From Burkholderia sp. Ax-1724 (GTDB taxonomy: Bacteria; Pseudomonadota; Gammaproteobacteria; Burkholderiales; Burkholderiaceae), in contig NZ_VWWL01000020.1 in the NCBI RefSeq assembly GCF_011752995.1, positions 1-64,000 of the forward strand: DNA of 64,000 nt, read 5' to 3'. The notes beneath the pieces were generated by a model that was given only the letters and a program-made list of their open reading frames with translations, was not told the DNA's origin and ran no database searches. The stretch's first letter is position 1. Each line of letters opens with the position of its first letter. The position numbers and the translations under genes were made by a program. This document shows positions 34,361 through 43,339 of this stretch, piece after piece.

Positions 34361-35428
34361 CTACTTTCTGGCCGACTTCGTTCGCACCGGGGCGGGGGCG
34401 TCATGGGGGCCGCAACTCGGACGCGCTTCGAACCAGGTCGGGAGATTCACGGTCTCGGGCTCGCCCGGCGTTTCGAGGTGCGCAAGCAGGATCTGCGCGG
34501 CTTTGGCGCCAAGCAGCGAAGCGTCGCGCATCACGGTTGCGATGGCGGGCTGATGGAACCGGCTCAGCGGAACGTCGTCGCAGCTGACGAGCGACAGATC
34601 GGTGCCGAGCTGCAAGCCGAGCCGATGAACCGACTCCAGCGCCCCTTCGAGCAACTGGTTGCCGCCGAGCACGATGGCGCTCGGCGGACGTTTGGCCGAG
34701 AGCATGTCATCGAGCGCCACTTTGCCGTGTTCTGGCGACAGCGTTCCGTGATGCACGATCAGGTCGCGCTTCACGCCGAAGCTGTCGAAGGCCGCTTCCA
34801 TGGCGCGAATTCTCTCCCGCGTCGGCCGTACGTCGCGCCCCACCACGAGGCCGATGCGCCGATGTCCGCTTTCGAGCAGATAGCGCCCGGCATCGCCCAT
34901 GCCACGCTGATGGTCCGACAGCACGTAATGCGCCGGAATGTCCGCGGGCAAGGTCCGGTCGATCAGCGCGATCGGCGCCTTGGTGGCTCGCAGCGCCGCG
35001 AGCGTGGCCGGATCGTCTTCGAGGGCCGGCAGCACGAGGAAGCCGTCCACCTGCCGTTGCATCAGCAGTTCGATCCGTTCGGCATCCACGCTCGCCACGC
35101 CGCCCGAATTGGTTAGCAGAACGGAAAACCCCGCCACGCTGAGCACGCTCTCGGCCCCGCCCACGATCGAGGCGATCAGTGGGTTGGTGATGTCCGAGCC
35201 GACGAAGCCGATCGAGCGGGTCGTCTTCCGGCGCAGGCCCTGCGCCAATGCGTTCGGCGTGTAGCCGAGCGTGCGGGCCGCTTCCAGCACGCGCTGCGTC
35301 AGTTGCGGGCTCGATCCCGGCTGACCCGACAGCACGCGGGACACCGACGCAATGCCGACGCCCGCCAACGCCGCCACGGCCTTGATCCCGGGTCGCGCTT
35401 TCGGATCGCCCGGCATGTTGTCACTCAT
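34361..35428 (-). CDS. LacI-family transcriptional repressor
   Basis: The 355-residue regulator has the LacI helix-turn-helix (IKAVAALAGVGIASVSRVLS, hinge region NALAQGLRRK) and a periplasmic-binding-protein-like effector domain (IGFVGSDITNPL, YLLESGHRRIGLV). The start at 35428 follows AGGAGA by 6-8 bp. It is divergent from a symporter gene, and a perfect double operator sits between them, so it most likely represses the symporter-dehydratase operon and itself until a sugar acid binds. Confidence 0.92.
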   Translation of the reverse strand: MSDNMPGDPKARPGIKAVAALAGVGIASVSRVLSGQPGSSPQLTQRVLEAARTLGYTPNALAQGLRRKTTRSIGFVGSDITNPLIASIVGGAESVLSVAGFSVLLTNSGGVASVDAERIELLMQRQVDGFLVLPALEDDPATLAALRATKAPIALIDRTLPADIPAHYVLSDHQRGMGDAGRYLLESGHRRIGLVVGRDVRPTRERIRAMEAAFDSFGVKRDLIVHHGTLSPEHGKVALDDMLSAKRPPSAIVLGGNQLLEGALESVHRLGLQLGTDLSLVSCDDVPLSRFHQPAIATVMRDASLLGAKAAQILLAHLETPGEPETVNLPTWFEARPSCGPHDAPAPVRTKSARK

Positions 35429-35442
35429 CGTTTTTTCTCCTC

Positions 35443-35508
35443 TTGACACGGCATTTTATAACGCCTAGCATTCGGAAACGTTTCCGGAAACGTTTCCGAA
35501 TGCTAGGC
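35443..35508 (+). promoter_or_regulatory. Promoter and perfect double LacI operator of the sugar-acid operon
   Basis: TTGACA (35443-35448) and TAGCAT (35466-35471) at 17-bp spacing form a plus-strand promoter. Its -10 and start overlap a perfect 46-bp palindrome (35463-35508) made of two adjoining GGAAACGTTTCC operators (35474-35485 and 35486-35497), each itself palindromic and with the central CG typical of LacI/GalR sites. Binding would shut off both divergent genes. Confidence 0.82.
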
Positions 35509-35611
35509 CATCGCCGGCGGAGGGACGAATCCGGGAAATGGGGGCGCTGGCCCCGATGGAGAGAGACAGTGCGTCGCGTCGGTGCGGCGTACATCAAGAA
35601 AGAGGTGATAC

Positions 35612-36967
35612 GTGGAAAGTGCGGCACGTATGACGCCGGAAATCCGGCGAGCGGTCCGGAATGCGACCCTGAGCGCGATCGTGGGAACGGCGGTGGAGTG
35701 GTACGACTACTATCTGTACGCCACGGCGGCAGCGACGCTCTTCAATCATTTGTTTTTCCCTTCATTCGACCACCTCACCGGCACGCTGCTGGCCTACGCG
35801 AGCTTCGCGATCGGCTTCATCGTGCGGCCGGCGGGGAGTGTCATCTTCGGGCGTCTCGGCGATCGCATCGGGCGCAAGGCGGTGCTCATCATCACGCTGC
35901 TGCTGATGGGCGGCTCGACCACGCTAATGGGTCTGCTGCCGACCTACGCCGCGGTCGGCGTATGGGCTCCGCTGCTGCTGTGCGTGCTGCGCGCGGCGCA
36001 AGGGCTCGGCTCGGGGGCGGAATACGCGGGCGCGGTGCTGATGGTGATCGAATACGCGCCCGCGAAGCGGCGCGGCTTATACGGCTCGCTGCCTTATACG
36101 GGCGTGGCGCTTGGTTTGTTGATGTCGCTGGTGGCGTTCCATGCGTCTTCGTCGATGTCGAAAGGCAGTTTCGAGGCATGGGGCTGGCGCATCCCGTTCC
36201 TGCTGAGCTCGGTCGTCGTGGCGCTCGGTCTGCTACTGCGCAGCCGGCTCAAGGAAACGCCGGTGTTCGAGCAATTGCGCCGCAACAACGCGGTGGTGCG
36301 CTCACCCGTCACCGAAGTGCTGAAAACCTCGCTGCGGCCGATGCTGTGCGCGTGGGGCGCCCGTCTCGGCGACAACTCGCTGGCGTACATCTACGAGTCC
36401 TTCGTGATCGTCTATGTCACGCAGCAGTTGCATATGTCGCGCGACACGATCGTGACCGCGCTGATGTGGAGTACCGCGCTGCAATTCATCACGGTGCCGC
36501 TGTTTGGCTGGCTGTCGGACCGCATCGGCAGAAAGCCGGTTTACATGGGCGGCGCGCTGATCTCCGGCCTCGCGATTTTCCCGTTCTTCGCGATGCTCCA
36601 GAGCGGCCAGCTGGTCTGGATCTATACGGGACTGTTCCTCGTGTCCTCGCTCGCCAAGACGATGATGACCGCGGCGCAGAGCCCCTGGCTCGCGGAGATG
36701 TTCCCGTCCCGCGTGCGCTACACCGGTTTTTCGCTGGCTCGCGAAGTGACCTCGCCGATCTCGGGCGGCATCGCGCCGATGATCGCCGTCGCGCTGCTGG
36801 CCGTCGGAGAGGGTTCGCCGCATCTGGTGGCGTGGTATGTCGTGGCGCTCGGCGTCATCACGGCGGTGTCCGTCGCGCTCGGCCCGGAGACGAAGGGGCG
36901 TCCGCTGGAAGAACCGCAAGACGGCAGCGGCATGGAGGCGGGTTCCGCCGCGGCCGCTTCGCTATAG
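35612..36967 (+). CDS. MFS metabolite:H+ symporter (MHS family)
   Basis: A 451-residue, 12-helix protein with MHS-family features: GTAVEWYDYYLYATAAA in helix 1, IGFIVRPAGSVIFGRLGDR before helix 3, RAAQGLGSGAEYAGA in helix 4. Relatives carry citrate, ketoglutarate, shikimate or proline. The GTG start at 35612 is preceded by AGAGGTGA. Being under the LacI repressor and followed by a galactonate-dehydratase-like enzyme, it is likely to import an aldonic or uronic acid. Confidence 0.9.
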   Translation: MESAARMTPEIRRAVRNATLSAIVGTAVEWYDYYLYATAAATLFNHLFFPSFDHLTGTLLAYASFAIGFIVRPAGSVIFGRLGDRIGRKAVLIITLLLMGGSTTLMGLLPTYAAVGVWAPLLLCVLRAAQGLGSGAEYAGAVLMVIEYAPAKRRGLYGSLPYTGVALGLLMSLVAFHASSSMSKGSFEAWGWRIPFLLSSVVVALGLLLRSRLKETPVFEQLRRNNAVVRSPVTEVLKTSLRPMLCAWGARLGDNSLAYIYESFVIVYVTQQLHMSRDTIVTALMWSTALQFITVPLFGWLSDRIGRKPVYMGGALISGLAIFPFFAMLQSGQLVWIYTGLFLVSSLAKTMMTAAQSPWLAEMFPSRVRYTGFSLAREVTSPISGGIAPMIAVALLAVGEGSPHLVAWYVVALGVITAVSVALGPETKGRPLEEPQDGSGMEAGSAAAASL

Positions 36968-37052
36968 GCGAAGGTCGATTCGCCGATCCATCAAACCCAT
37001 CAAGCACATCGAGCTTTTCGGAGACCCGAGGGTCGTGAACATAGGAGTGGAA

Positions 37053-38216
37053 ATGAAGATCACCAAGGTTGAGCCGCTGCACGTCGGCCAGTTCATGTTC
37101 GTGCGCATCGACACGGACGAAGGCATCACGGGTTATGGCGAAGCCGGCATCTGGGGGCATATCGAAGCCGCCGGCACCGCGGTCCAGCGTTTCGCCGAAT
37201 ATCTGGTCGGCAAGCGCGCATTCGACATCGAGCATCACTGGAATGTCATGCATCGCTTCAGCTACTTCCAGGGGCTCGCGATCAACGCGGCGATCTCCGC
37301 CATCGACATCGCGCTGTGGGACATCAAGGGCAAGGCGCTCAACGTGCCGATCTACGAACTGCTCGGCGGCCCGGCGCGCAAGAAGGCGCGCATTTACGGG
37401 CACATCTACGAAAGCAGCATCGAGAAAGTGCTCGAAGAATGCCAGCGCAAGATGGAAGCGGGCTATAACGCGTTCGGCCACATCAATCCGTTCCTCGACG
37501 AAGGCAACGATCAGGTCTACTTCAAGACCCATATCCGCAAGATGCACGATGCGATCGACAATGTGCACCGCATGCGCGAAGTCGTCGGCGATCGCGTCGA
37601 TCTGCTCGTCGAGCTGCATCGCCGCCTGACACCGGCCGAGGCGGTGACATTCACCAATGGCATCGAAGTCGATACGCCGATGTTCGTCGAAGATCCGATT
37701 CGCCCGGAAAACGCCGACGCGATGGCGCGTGTCGCCGATCGCATCCGCGTGCCGATCGCCACCGGCGAGCGCTTCTGCACGATCTACGAGTTCCAGGCGC
37801 TGCTCGCGCGCAATGCGGTCGAGTATGCGCGAGTCGACGTCGCGGTGTGCGGCGGCATTACGGGCGCGAAGAAGGTCGCCGCGATGGCGGAAGCGCATCA
37901 CGTGCAGGTCGTGCCGCACAATCCGCTGTCGCCGATCGGGCTCGCCGCCTGCCTGCAGATCGCCGCGGCGATTCCCAATTTCGCGATTCAGGAATATGCA
38001 ACGGGCTTCGAGGCCGGTGTATTCGAGTCGACCGGCAAGCACCTCGGAAGCGACATCGTCGATCAGGTGCCGCTGCCCAAGCAGGGCTTCGTCGATATTC
38101 CGAGCGGGCCGGGGCTCGGCATGAACCTGCTGCCCGACGCGCAAAAAATCCGTCCGCCGCTCGTCAAGCCGATTTCGATGCGTCCGCATTTCGACGGGTT
38201 CGTGGTCGATCAGTAA
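37053..38216 (+). CDS. Sugar-acid dehydratase, enolase superfamily (galactonate-dehydratase-like)
   Basis: The 387-residue enzyme belongs to the mandelate racemase/enolase superfamily. Metal ligands and acid/base residues fall at E187, H189, E213, E239 and H289. These spacings (26, 26, 50) equal those of D-galactonate dehydratase (D183, H185, E209, E235, H285), except that the first ligand is Glu instead of Asp. The start MKITKVEPLH (37053) has AGGAG 6 bp upstream. It shares an operon with the MHS symporter. It should dehydrate an acid sugar to a 2-keto-3-deoxy acid; the specific sugar acid is unknown. Confidence 0.88.
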   Translation: MKITKVEPLHVGQFMFVRIDTDEGITGYGEAGIWGHIEAAGTAVQRFAEYLVGKRAFDIEHHWNVMHRFSYFQGLAINAAISAIDIALWDIKGKALNVPIYELLGGPARKKARIYGHIYESSIEKVLEECQRKMEAGYNAFGHINPFLDEGNDQVYFKTHIRKMHDAIDNVHRMREVVGDRVDLLVELHRRLTPAEAVTFTNGIEVDTPMFVEDPIRPENADAMARVADRIRVPIATGERFCTIYEFQALLARNAVEYARVDVAVCGGITGAKKVAAMAEAHHVQVVPHNPLSPIGLAACLQIAAAIPNFAIQEYATGFEAGVFESTGKHLGSDIVDQVPLPKQGFVDIPSGPGLGMNLLPDAQKIRPPLVKPISMRPHFDGFVVDQ

Positions 38217-38268
38217 AACGTCCGGCGCCGATGCGCGGCGGCACGCGGATGTCGGCTGTGCAAATGCA

Positions 38269-38304
38269 AGAGCCCGGGGGCGCGATGCCGCGCTCCCGGG
38301 CTCT
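38269..38304. terminator. Terminator between convergent operons
   Basis: GAGCCCGGG and CCCGGGCTC pair around a GC-rich inner region, with A-rich and T-rich flanks on the two sides. Confidence 0.75.
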
Positions 38305-38331
38305 CTTCGTGCATGAACCGCCGACTACCGC

Positions 38332-40500
38332 TTACACGGCCACCCCCATGGCCGGATCGCTGACGCCGTCCTGGCCGTTTTCCAGGCGGCCCGCAAAGCG
38401 GCGCATGAAGTTAGTGTTGCCCGATCCGTTCGCGGCGGTGGGCGCCGAGACCGTGAAGTCGTACCAGTTGTATTGATCCGACAGCGTCCAGTACGGCTCG
38501 ACCTGCATGCCCGGGTCGATCGTATAGGTCCACGGGCCATCCGTCCGGTAGGCGTTGGCCGCGACAGTCACGGTGATGGCCGCCGAGCCGCTGTTCATGA
38601 TCGTCAGATAGACGGCATCGTTCTGGTGGTCGTAGCACACGCGTACTTCGGGATTGGCGCCGCTCGCGATGTCGTTGACGTTGCCGGTGAATTCGCGGTT
38701 GTAGCCGTTCGGGCCGCACACCCACAGATCGTAGTTGCCGGCGTTGTTCTTCACGGCCGCCCACGCGTCCGAGATTTCCTTGCCGGCTTCCACCGTATAG
38801 CGCTGCGGCGGGTTGTTGAGGTTCAGCTTGTCGTAGACGTGGAAGACCGCCGCCTGCGTGCCGGTATTGCTGAAGATCAGCCACACCGAGCCGCTCGCCG
38901 CATCGACGTTCGCGCTCGTATGGAGGTGGTACGGCAGGGCCTTCGACGGGCGCAGCATCTGCGACTGGGTCGGCAAGGCCGCGCTGCCGTAGGTGATGGC
39001 CGGCACCGCGCCGGCTGCGTCCTGGCTCGCATAGAGCGCGTTGGCCGCAGCCTGGGTGGGGGCCGCGGGCAGGGTCGGCACCACCGTGACCGGATTCTGG
39101 AAGTTGAAGCAGGAGGTCATGTCGCCCATGACCGCGCGACGCCACGGCGTGATGTTGGTTTCCTCGATGCCGAAGCGCTGCTCGATGAAGCGCAGCGTCG
39201 AGGTATGGTCGAACACCTGAGAATTCACGTAGCCGCCCACGCTCCACGGCGAGACCACCAGCATCGGCACGCGCACGCCCGGGCCGATCACGGCGCCGCT
39301 CGGCGAGTTCGGATCGGCCGCGGCCGACGACATCGTGAAGTACTCGTATTCCGTCGATACCGTGGACTTGCCGTAATAGCCGCCCGACCCATTCGGAGAC
39401 GGCACGCACGGCGGCGGCATGTGATCGAAGAAGCAGTCGTTCTCGTCGTAATTGATAAGGAGAACGGTCTTGCTCCAGACCTCGGGGTTGGACGTCAGGA
39501 TCTCGAGCAGCTGCTGCGAATACCATTCGCCCTGACCCGGCGACGACGAGCCCGGGTGCTCGTAATAGGCTTCGGGCGCATGGACCCAGCTGACCTGCGG
39601 CAGCGTGCCGTTCGCGACGTCGTTGGCGAGCGACGCGAGAAAGCCGCCGTCTGGCATCGTATTGGCAATGCCGGGGGCGAGCGGATTGACCGCGTCCATG
39701 GCCGGCGTGTACGTCGCGTTGGTGCCGTAGGCCGTGTTGAGCTGCTGGTTGCAGACGCGGAAGTTGTGGAATGCCGCATTCATGTTGGTCACCGCCGGAT
39801 CGGGCGGATACCAGTACACCTTCCAGCTCACGCCGGCGGCGGCGAGGCGTTCGGCCGTGGTCGTCCACGTCAGGTCGGTGGTGGTCGGCGCGGCGAGCAC
39901 GAGGGTCGACGTCTGCGTGTCGCACACCAGCTGGTTGGCGACCGCGCCGTTGGTGCCGGTCTGCAGGAACAGGCGGTTCGGGAAGGTCGGGCCGTGTACC
40001 GAGCAGTGATAGTGGTCGCAAATGGTGAACGCGTTTGCGAGCCCCCAGTAGAACGGCAGTTCGTTCTGGCTCAGGTAGCCCATCGACTGGTTCGCGCCCT
40101 TGCCTTGCGGCCATGCGTACATGGCGCCGTTGTTCCAGCACGAATGCTGGGTGGCCCAGCCGTGATCGCCGCCCGTGACCACGCCGTCGCCGAGGCTCGG
40201 GTTCAGGTAGTACGGCTGGATTCGCGTGCCCGAGACGCCCGTCTGGTTCCAGACGGAGCCGTTGACCGTTGGAATCGTCAGGCGGTCGCTGAAGCCGCGC
40301 ACGCCGGGCAGCAGCCCGAAGAAGTGGTCGAACGAGCGGTTTTCCTGCATGAAGATGACGATGTGCTCGACGTCGTTGATCGTGCCGGTGGCGTTGTTCG
40401 GCGCAATCGCGAGGGCGCGCTGGATGACCGGCGGCAAGGCACTCAGCGAGATGCCCGCGGCCATCGAGCGCAGAAAACTGCGGCGGTCCATTCTGGTCAT
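38332..40500 (-). CDS. Tat-exported phospholipase C (phosphocholine-specific type)
   Basis: The 722-residue precursor begins with a Tat signal (MDRRSFLRSMAAGISLSALP). The catalytic phosphoesterase domain spans about 40-480: IVIFMQENRSFDHFFG is the N-terminal motif, then CSVHGPTFPNRLF and NYDENDCFFDHMPPP with metal ligands. The C-terminal 200 residues hold two DUF756-type beta domains (VWLIFSNTGTQAAVFHVYD; VYLTIMNSGSAAITVTV). It hydrolyses phosphatidylcholine or sphingomyelin; phosphate scavenging or host interaction are the usual roles. Length is normal. It is the last gene of a minus-strand group of exported proteins. Confidence 0.93.
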   Translation of the reverse strand: MTRMDRRSFLRSMAAGISLSALPPVIQRALAIAPNNATGTINDVEHIVIFMQENRSFDHFFGLLPGVRGFSDRLTIPTVNGSVWNQTGVSGTRIQPYYLNPSLGDGVVTGGDHGWATQHSCWNNGAMYAWPQGKGANQSMGYLSQNELPFYWGLANAFTICDHYHCSVHGPTFPNRLFLQTGTNGAVANQLVCDTQTSTLVLAAPTTTDLTWTTTAERLAAAGVSWKVYWYPPDPAVTNMNAAFHNFRVCNQQLNTAYGTNATYTPAMDAVNPLAPGIANTMPDGGFLASLANDVANGTLPQVSWVHAPEAYYEHPGSSSPGQGEWYSQQLLEILTSNPEVWSKTVLLINYDENDCFFDHMPPPCVPSPNGSGGYYGKSTVSTEYEYFTMSSAAADPNSPSGAVIGPGVRVPMLVVSPWSVGGYVNSQVFDHTSTLRFIEQRFGIEETNITPWRRAVMGDMTSCFNFQNPVTVVPTLPAAPTQAAANALYASQDAAGAVPAITYGSAALPTQSQMLRPSKALPYHLHTSANVDAASGSVWLIFSNTGTQAAVFHVYDKLNLNNPPQRYTVEAGKEISDAWAAVKNNAGNYDLWVCGPNGYNREFTGNVNDIASGANPEVRVCYDHQNDAVYLTIMNSGSAAITVTVAANAYRTDGPWTYTIDPGMQVEPYWTLSDQYNWYDFTVSAPTAANGSGNTNFMRRFAGRLENGQDGVSDPAMGVAV

Positions 40501-40590
40501 GATGACTCTCTGGTTGATACGGTTGATTCGTTGGACGGCGTGCCGGAAACGGACATTGTCAGTCCGGCCCCGGCGGATCGGCGGCCCGGT

Positions 40591-40860
40591 TCAGGGCGCG
40601 CAGTCGAGCTGGGTGTTGAGCCCCGGCGTCGGGATGACCGTCGTGCCGCTCGCCGCGCAAGGGCCCGACGCGGGCGCCGCGACGATTGCGGTTTGCGTCG
40701 CGGCGGTGCCGCTGGTCGACGTGTTGGCCGCGGCGGCGGGCGCGTTGCTGTCGCTTCCGCCGCTGCAGCCGGCCATCGCCAGCGCGGCGGCGCAGGCGAC
40801 GGTCAGGCCGCACAGGCGCAGGCCGGCCCGGGAAAAAACGGTGAGAGAGAGGGTAGTCAT
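40591..40860 (-). CDS. Small lipoprotein (89 aa), unknown
   Basis: The 89-residue precursor has a type II signal with lipobox LAMAGC (Cys at about 32), followed by a short Ser/Ala/Thr-rich mature part with two cysteines (GPCAASG and LDCAP near the end) that could form a disulfide. No domain. It sits 12 bp upstream of the phosphatase-like gene's stop, and about 90 bp before the phospholipase gene, so it is probably cotranscribed with both. Confidence 0.6.
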   Translation of the reverse strand: MTTLSLTVFSRAGLRLCGLTVACAAALAMAGCSGGSDSNAPAAAANTSTSGTAATQTAIVAAPASGPCAASGTTVIPTPGLNTQLDCAP

Positions 40861-40872
40861 GCCTGTAGCTCC

Positions 40873-43203
40873 TTATTGCGGCAAAACCGAGGACAGCGGT
40901 GCCTGGGACTCGAACAGATTGAGGACTTCGGACGGGCTCAGCGCGCGGTTCCACATCGAGACATCGGAGAAGGCGACGGGCGCGAGGTTGGCCGCGTTGA
41001 TCGCATAACCCTTGTTCTTGAAGAACAGGCCGGTGCCGTCCTCGCCGAAGCCGAAGCCGACTTCGCTGGTGTTGCTGTTGACCCCGTTGATTGCGGAAAT
41101 CGTCATGCTGGAAGAGATCGTCGCGGGGACGCCCGTGCAGGTGCTGCCGCTGACGTTCGGGTCGCAGAGGTAGAGGATGATCTGGTTGGCCGTGTCGCCG
41201 GCGTTATCGGGCTGGTAGCGATTCAGGTTGCCGACCATCGCGACATAGATCCACGTGTTGACGCTGTACGGATGGCCGGGCGAACCCGTGGTGTCCGTGC
41301 GGTTCGTGCCGTCCGCGACGTTGAGGTCGAAGCCGCAGCCGAACGAACCGAGCACGAGGCCCGCCTTCGCGCCGGAGCTCGCATAGCCGTTCTTGTTGCC
41401 GAAGACCGGCACGCCACCCGCATCGGGGCAGGCCGGCGCCTTGTACCAGAAGCCGATCGTGAACGCGCCACCGCTCGCCGCGGTCGTCGAATTGGTGGTC
41501 GACGCGGACTGGATCGCTTCGTTCACCACGTCGAGCGAGGGGCTGTTCGGCGCGAGCAGGTAGCCGTCGTAGCCGTTCGCGTCGAGATTGACCGGCGTGA
41601 CCTCGAGCGCGTTGCCGCCGAACGGGCCGGGGTAGGCCGTGCCGGCACTGTTCACGCCGGCGGCGATCAGATCGGCCTGGAACGGCGCCAGCGTGCTGTT
41701 ATTGAAGTGGTCCGTTTCGGGCGTCGTATTCAGATTCGTCGAGCCCATCGGATAGTATTCCTGAAGGCTCGTCGTCGAGACCGACAGCTTCGGCGTCTGC
41801 ACGAAGGACACTGGCTGCGAGAGCACGGCGCGCGGCGCGCTGCCGGCGCTCACCGCATAGTTGAGCTGGTAGGCGCCCGTGGCGATCAGGTACTGCGACA
41901 GGCCCGTGTCCGTGTAGGTGGTCGCGCCGGCGGGCAGCGAGGCGATCTGCTGTCCGTTGCGATAGACCGCGAGCGCGCTGCCCGACGGCGCCGTCCAGTT
42001 GAGCGTCACGTTGGCCGATGTCGTGTCGTTCTGGTTGATCGTCGTCGCGAGTTGCGTCACGGGCTGCGCACCCGTCAGTTGCGCGCCGTCCATCGTGTAG
42101 TTCGCCGCCGACGGCAATGCGCCGAGGAAGGACAGCAGCGTCGGCGTGACGTCGGCGATGCTGGCGTACGCATACAGCCCCGCCTCGGACGCGGGCACGG
42201 CGGCGTTGAGGTTGGCGGTCCCCGTATTGGCGCTCTGGTTCATGCCGATGAAGGTGGTCGATTCCGGTTCGAGCGCGAGACCGTCCGCGCTGCCGCTCGC
42301 ATTGAGACCATGCCCGGACGTCACGACGATCAGCCAGTGGCTGCCCGAGGCGGCGGCCGTGGCGTTGACCAGTTGGCCGACGTCGGCGTCGAGTTGCGCG
42401 AGCGTGTTCTGATACTGCGCCGAACTCGCGGTGAAATCGTTCGCCGCGGTTTCGGCGTCGCCGTACTGCGCCACGACCGTCGAGTAGGCCGGCTTGCCGA
42501 TCAGCGAGAGGGCGCCGCTCGTCACGCAATCGGCGGCGGTCGTGCTGGGCGAGCAGTCCGTGAGCGTGTCGAGATGGCCGCTGGTCTGGATCGGCGCGAG
42601 CATCTGCGCGAGGCTGCTGCCGGCGACCACCGCGCCGTTCAGTCCGCTGCCGGCCGCCTTGGTCATGTCGAACAGCGTGCCGGCCTGAACGGCCTGATTG
42701 GGCGCATTCGAATAGACCTGGTGGCGGTTGGCCCAGGCGCCGGTCAGGAGCGTGGCCCAGGACGGTCCGTCGAGATTCGGCTGCTGGCTGGCCGCGCCCG
42801 CGACACCGCCGCTATAGGCGAGCTGGATGCCGAAGTGTGCGAGGTTCGGCAGCGTGTTGTTGGCGATGCCGGCCTGCACGGCGGCGTAGGTCGCGCCGTC
42901 GAGGTCGATCAGCAGCACGCGGTTGGTCGGCGTGGTGTTGCCGGGCGTGCCCGAGGTTCCGGACGTTCCTGAAGTGCCCGACGTTCCGGAGGTGCCCGAG
43001 GTACCGCTGCTGCCCTGGGAATTGCCGCCACCGCCGCTGTTGTCACCGCCGCTGCATGCGGCGAGCGCACCCGCCATCATGAGCGCGCACGCGCCTCGCA
43101 GCAGGCGCCGCTGTGTGCGCGTGGCGGGCGCGAAGGGCAGGGAAGCCGGCGGGCTTCCCCCGGCCAGGAGCTTGCTGAGTGACGCGATTGCGCTGGATTT
43201 CAT
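40873..43203 (-). CDS. Alkaline-phosphatase-fold lipoprotein with C-terminal LamG-like domain (paralogue A)
   Basis: The 776-residue lipoprotein has lipobox ALAAC (Cys50), a Gly/Ser/Thr linker with six GTS repeats, a phosphodiesterase/alkaline-phosphatase-like domain (NRVLLIDLDGATYAAV at 94-109, PSWATLLTG with a Ser/Thr nucleophile candidate, VTSGHGLNASGS near the metal site), an Ig/fibronectin-like segment and a LamG/concanavalin-like domain at about 600-760 (FTIGFWYKAPACPD, CGFDLNVADGTNRTD). The usual DHG metal ligand reads GHG. The start at 43203 is the nearest ATG before the signal. It is closely similar to the next gene, a tandem duplicate. Substrate unknown. Confidence 0.75.
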   Translation of the reverse strand: MKSSAIASLSKLLAGGSPPASLPFAPATRTQRRLLRGACALMMAGALAACSGGDNSGGGGNSQGSSGTSGTSGTSGTSGTSGTSGTPGNTTPTNRVLLIDLDGATYAAVQAGIANNTLPNLAHFGIQLAYSGGVAGAASQQPNLDGPSWATLLTGAWANRHQVYSNAPNQAVQAGTLFDMTKAAGSGLNGAVVAGSSLAQMLAPIQTSGHLDTLTDCSPSTTAADCVTSGALSLIGKPAYSTVVAQYGDAETAANDFTASSAQYQNTLAQLDADVGQLVNATAAASGSHWLIVVTSGHGLNASGSADGLALEPESTTFIGMNQSANTGTANLNAAVPASEAGLYAYASIADVTPTLLSFLGALPSAANYTMDGAQLTGAQPVTQLATTINQNDTTSANVTLNWTAPSGSALAVYRNGQQIASLPAGATTYTDTGLSQYLIATGAYQLNYAVSAGSAPRAVLSQPVSFVQTPKLSVSTTSLQEYYPMGSTNLNTTPETDHFNNSTLAPFQADLIAAGVNSAGTAYPGPFGGNALEVTPVNLDANGYDGYLLAPNSPSLDVVNEAIQSASTTNSTTAASGGAFTIGFWYKAPACPDAGGVPVFGNKNGYASSGAKAGLVLGSFGCGFDLNVADGTNRTDTTGSPGHPYSVNTWIYVAMVGNLNRYQPDNAGDTANQIILYLCDPNVSGSTCTGVPATISSSMTISAINGVNSNTSEVGFGFGEDGTGLFFKNKGYAINAANLAPVAFSDVSMWNRALSPSEVLNLFESQAPLSSVLPQ

Positions 43204-43339
43204 GATGACTGTCGGATTCGATGAAGGGGTTCGGCGCGTGGTGATCGGGGACGTCCGGCCGCGCGGCGAGAGCGGCAAGCAGGTGTTTCCATGCTTGCCC
43301 TTCGTGTGCCGCACGGACCGGTCGTCCGCGCGTTGTTGT

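Noticed and set aside
38473..42972. A 1,499-codon open frame on the plus strand opposite the phospholipase and phosphatase genes
   Set aside because: It is antisense to well-supported exported proteins, is Arg/Ala/Val/Asp-rich as expected for a GC-rich shadow frame, and contains no recognisable domain.
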